From NCBI GenBank assembly GCA_003345545.1, contig PRDH01000058.1:1-35987 (forward strand): 35,987 nucleotides of DNA, in the 5' to 3' direction. Source of the DNA: Candidatus Thorarchaeota archaeon (GTDB lineage Archaea; Asgardarchaeota; Thorarchaeia; Thorarchaeales; Thorarchaeaceae). Positions 34,032 through 35,987 of the stretch are shown piece after piece. The position numbers and the translations under genes were made by a program. The notes under the pieces were generated by a model. The model had not been told where the DNA came from. It made no database searches and was given only the letters and a program-made list of their open reading frames with translations. How positions within the stretch are numbered: position 1 is the first letter of the stretch; the number at the start of each line of letters is the position of its first letter.

Positions 34032-34997
34032 TTAAGGTGCCATTGTGATGCTAAGTTTCTGAACGAGTTCCTTGTATCGATTCCTCACGGTGACCTCGGT
34101 CACGCCTGCCGCCATGGCAATATCGCGCTGAGTCACACGGTGATCTGTGAGAATGCTCGCTATGTAAATGGCAGCAGCCGCCAGGCCTCGTGGATCTCTC
34201 CCGGTCACAAGAGTTCTGTTCTCCTTTGCCTTTTCTAGGATCTCGATGACTTTCTGTTGAACAATACCTGGTAAGTCGAGCTCTGTGACGAAGCGTGGCA
34301 CATAGTTCGCCGGATCTGAGATGGGCATCTTCAGGCTCAGTTTTTCCACTAGTAGTCTGTAGTGCTGTCCAATCTTCTTTCGGCTCACTCGTGAGTGCCT
34401 CGCTATCTCCTCAAGAGAACGTGGCGCATTTCTCAGCCTGCATGCGGCGTATATTGATGCTCCAACCATCGCATCGATCGACCTGCTGCGCGCAAGTCGT
34501 CGAACAATCAGCTTTCTGTAGAGTAGTGCAGCAAGTTCCTTGATGCTCTTGTTGAGTCCCAGTTGTGAGGACAGTCGATCAAGCTCAGACATTGCCTGGG
34601 CAAGATTTCTGTCAACCGAGCTATGAACTCTAGTTCGTATCTGCCATTTACGAAGACGATAGATCTCTGAGCGCTTCTTCGCCGAGAATCGCTTTCCTTG
34701 CGAGTCATGGTCGCGCCAGTCAATCATGGTGCTGAGACCCTTGTCGTGTATCGCGTAGTTTGTGGGGGCGCCAGCTCGTGAGCGAGCGTCCTTCTCATCA
34801 CTCGTGAAGGCTCTCCATTCAGGACCTGAGTCTATCCGATGCTCTGAGACAACCAGACCGCACGATGCACAGATTCGTTCTCCCTTCTCGAGATCTTGTA
34901 CTGCCTCCTTACCTCCACACTCGGGGCAAGTGAAACCAGTATCTCCTCTAGAAGATCGCTCTGGTTGTTTTCTTTCACTGCGCGATGACATGGTCAT
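34032..34997 (-). CDS. tfb: Transcription factor B (TFB), upstream copy
   Basis: A 321-aa TFIIB homologue, clearly a duplicate of the gene that follows it on the same strand. The two share most of the sequence from the zinc ribbon onward, with the strongest identity in the linker (SGPEWRAFTSDE, IHDKGLST) and the core helix RLRKWQIRTRVHSS. Start ATG 34997 has AGAGGAG three to four bases upstream. Zinc ligands are C24, C27, C43 and C46. Both cyclin-like repeats and the BRE-binding helix-turn-helix (VTQRDIAMAAGVTEVTVRN) are complete. The N-terminal tails before the zinc ribbon differ between the copies. It is preceded by strong BRE/TATA-like elements and a long leader, and is probably the first gene of a two-gene unit. 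Confidence 0.95.
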   Translation of the reverse strand: MTMSSRSERKQPERSSRGDTGFTCPECGGKEAVQDLEKGERICASCGLVVSEHRIDSGPEWRAFTSDEKDARSRAGAPTNYAIHDKGLSTMIDWRDHDSQGKRFSAKKRSEIYRLRKWQIRTRVHSSVDRNLAQAMSELDRLSSQLGLNKSIKELAALLYRKLIVRRLARSRSIDAMVGASIYAACRLRNAPRSLEEIARHSRVSRKKIGQHYRLLVEKLSLKMPISDPANYVPRFVTELDLPGIVQQKVIEILEKAKENRTLVTGRDPRGLAAAAIYIASILTDHRVTQRDIAMAAGVTEVTVRNRYKELVQKLSITMAP

Positions 34998-35120
34998 TCA
35001 GCTCCTCTGGTAGGGGAATCGATAATTAGATACGCATGACCTTGCCTTGTGAAACCGTCGTTGCGTTGAGGTGGCGTAGATGTTGTATAGAATGCAGTTC
35101 AATCCCCGTTCAGTGCCGTT

Positions 35121-35158
35121 AGGTTTATATACTCTTTTATGTGCTTATAAAGCTTTCG
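35121..35158 (-). promoter_or_regulatory. BRE/TATA promoter elements of the TFB pair
   Basis: On the minus strand, CGAAA (35154-35158) followed by CTTTATAAG (35144-35152) looks like a textbook archaeal BRE plus TATA box and would start transcription near 35122. A second candidate, AGTATATAAACC, covers 35121-35132 and would start near 35102. Either way the upstream TFB gene would have a 5' leader of about 105-125 bases, unusually long for an archaeon. Confidence 0.55.
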
Positions 35159-35593
35159 TTCCTTTTGCGGACTAAGGATTGCTTCGGGGCGCGAACAAAA
35201 CGATAGATGTTTTTTGATATAAGCCTTGCGAAAGGGGTGGGCGGCGCAGCAGTCCGAGATTTTAGTAGCTTTCTAGAGATCATTGTGCCGAGAAAGTAGG
35301 ATAATGATACTTGATAGCCCCTTCAGTCACCAGTCGCGGCTGATATAGTCGGAGGAGTTCGTTTGCTCACGCGTATCCAGAAGATCTACTTCGGCATGGC
35401 TCATAATGGCGACCATGGTCATCATGTCTGCCGCATCAGTTTCAGAAGGCATGATATTTGGTGGGGCTGGTAGTACAGGTATGAGGTGCCTGGGTATTAC
35501 GCTTCTATTGCGTATGCTTGCCTATATACCATCAACTGTAGTTGTTGTTGAATGGAGTGACCTTCATTCAAGTGGAACATGAACTCAGAGTGC

Positions 35594-35622
35594 AAAAGAG
35601 GAGGACTCGATGCTCCTCTTTT
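35594..35622. terminator. Perfect 10-bp inverted repeat (hairpin)
   Basis: AAAAGAGGAG 35594-35603 and CTCCTCTTTT 35613-35622 pair perfectly around a nine-base loop. The plus-strand transcript would end the stem in a U run, like an intrinsic terminator, but no clear gene ends upstream. It could instead be an operator or insulator about 20 bases before the promoter of the LRR gene. Confidence 0.4.
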
Positions 35623-35640
35623 CATCTCCTATCGCACGTA

Positions 35641-35649
35641 CTTTATATG
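35641..35649 (+). promoter_or_regulatory. TATA box of the LRR gene
   Basis: CTTTATATG centred near 35645 predicts transcription start at about 35671, only a few bases before ATG 35675, consistent with a leaderless mRNA. Confidence 0.45.
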
Positions 35650-35674
35650 AAGTATGTACGACGTTACGTATGAG

Positions 35675-35987
35675 ATGACGCAGAAAAAGGAAAACAACAT
35701 GAATCACACACAAATCAATCAAGACCATCTATACATCATTACAACGGATCAAGCAAGAGAGCTTCTGAGATTGCCCATGATATCAAGCATCACAACAACA
35801 CCGACAGTCCTCAACAACATGGACAGGTCTCTTATTACACAGTGCCGAAATCTGAGAGAAATCCGCATTGAGGAATATAGAGGAGGACCTCTTGACCTCG
35901 GTTTTCTTGAAGACATGGCATCGATCGATTCCCTTCGAATAGAAAACTTAAGCGGTTTCAAGGTACTGAAAAAAAGGGTCCGCACAC
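35675..35987 (+). CDS. Leucine-rich-repeat-like protein, 5' part
   Basis: An open frame that runs off the right edge without a stop. Two starts are possible: ATG 35675, fitting a leaderless transcript from the TATA box at 35641-35649, or ATG 35699, with an AAAAAGGA stretch upstream. The visible 104 residues are hydrophilic at the N-terminus and then show repeats with LRR spacing: CRNLREIRIEEY and, about 30 residues later, IDSLRIENLSGF. LRR proteins bind other proteins; Asgard archaea carry many. No signal peptide is visible, so it is probably cytoplasmic. A minus-strand ORF at 35749-35985 is the shadow of this gene. Confidence 0.6.
   Translation, partial: MTQKKENNMNHTQINQDHLYIITTDQARELLRLPMISSITTTPTVLNNMDRSLITQCRNLREIRIEEYRGGPLDLGFLEDMASIDSLRIENLSGFKVLKKRVRT

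Larger units (their letters stand above)
34998..35674. other. Non-coding region upstream of the TFB pair
   Basis: About 680 bases with AT-rich promoter elements at 35121-35158, a T6 run near 35210-35215, and a perfect 10-bp hairpin at 35594-35622. A 58-codon plus-strand ORF (ATG 35406 to TGA 35582) encodes a hydrophobic, methionine-rich peptide with no ribosome binding site and no recognisable similarity; I do not call it as a gene. No known RNA gene, insertion sequence or CRISPR was seen. Confidence 0.5.

Noticed and set aside
35406..35582. 58-codon hydrophobic ORF in the right-hand spacer
   Set aside because: No ribosome binding site or similarity; its six methionines look like chance ATGs in repeated cat/atg-rich sequence.
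1..35987. CRISPR arrays, insertion sequences, rRNA genes
   Set aside because: No regularly spaced repeats, transposase motifs or rRNA-like stretches were found on either strand by eye.

Overview
The window is archaeal. It carries two tandem transcription factor B genes (zinc ribbon plus two cyclin-like repeats), a RadA/Rad51-family recombinase, an iron-sulfur XPD-type helicase, a Hel308-type helicase and a FEN1-type nuclease. Promoters look like BRE/TATA elements, and some genes appear to use leaderless starts. Mid-range base composition, a GH3-family enzyme, a giant Ig-repeat surface protein, an LRR protein and duplicated TFBs suggest an Asgard archaeon, perhaps Thorarchaeota-like. The archaeal call is secure; the lineage is inference.

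Layout: 2-727 is the 3' end of an FAD/NAD oxidoreductase gene. It converges on a GH3-family acyl-acid amido synthetase gene (836-2383, minus). After a 0.6 kb spacer, 15 tightly packed plus-strand genes run from 2978 to 18787. Most neighbours overlap by 4-20 bases or are a few bases apart, so this reads as one operon. In order: two unknowns, a divergent RadA paralogue, a zinc-ribbon/winged-helix protein, an unknown, an XPD-like helicase, a two-TM protein, a small protein, a membrane-anchored HerA/VirB4-like protein with a destroyed Walker A, a Hel308-like helicase with a SWIM zinc finger, a two-TM protein, a RecA-like ATPase, a four-TM protein, a RecA-like protein without a P-loop, and a FEN1-like nuclease with a C-terminal PIP box. 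A convergent large winged-helix-type protein (18784-20829, minus) abuts its end.

From 20943 to 21521 lies a small helical-repeat-like protein gene followed by a T-tract terminator. From 21734 to 30335 is a second operon: a polytopic membrane protein, a 61-aa ORF linked by ATGA overlaps on both sides, and a 2609-aa secreted protein. That protein has a signal peptide, a probable alpha/alpha-toroid region, about 14 Ig-like repeats and a C-terminal anchor. It ends tail-to-tail with a second large winged-helix-type protein (30338-32311, minus) whose C-terminus resembles that of the 18784-20829 gene. A non-coding stretch with a 31-bp direct repeat follows, then two tandem TFB genes (32963-34997, minus), another non-coding stretch, and the start of an LRR gene at the right edge.

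The most interesting part is the 15-gene operon. It combines three Rad51-like proteins (one without a P-loop), two helicases, a structure-specific nuclease predicted to bind PCNA, and four membrane proteins, including an apparently ATPase-dead HerA/VirB4 relative. This fits a membrane-tethered DNA-processing machine, for example DNA uptake or exchange coupled to recombination, or membrane-associated break repair. The function is inferred; the gene content and motifs are read directly.
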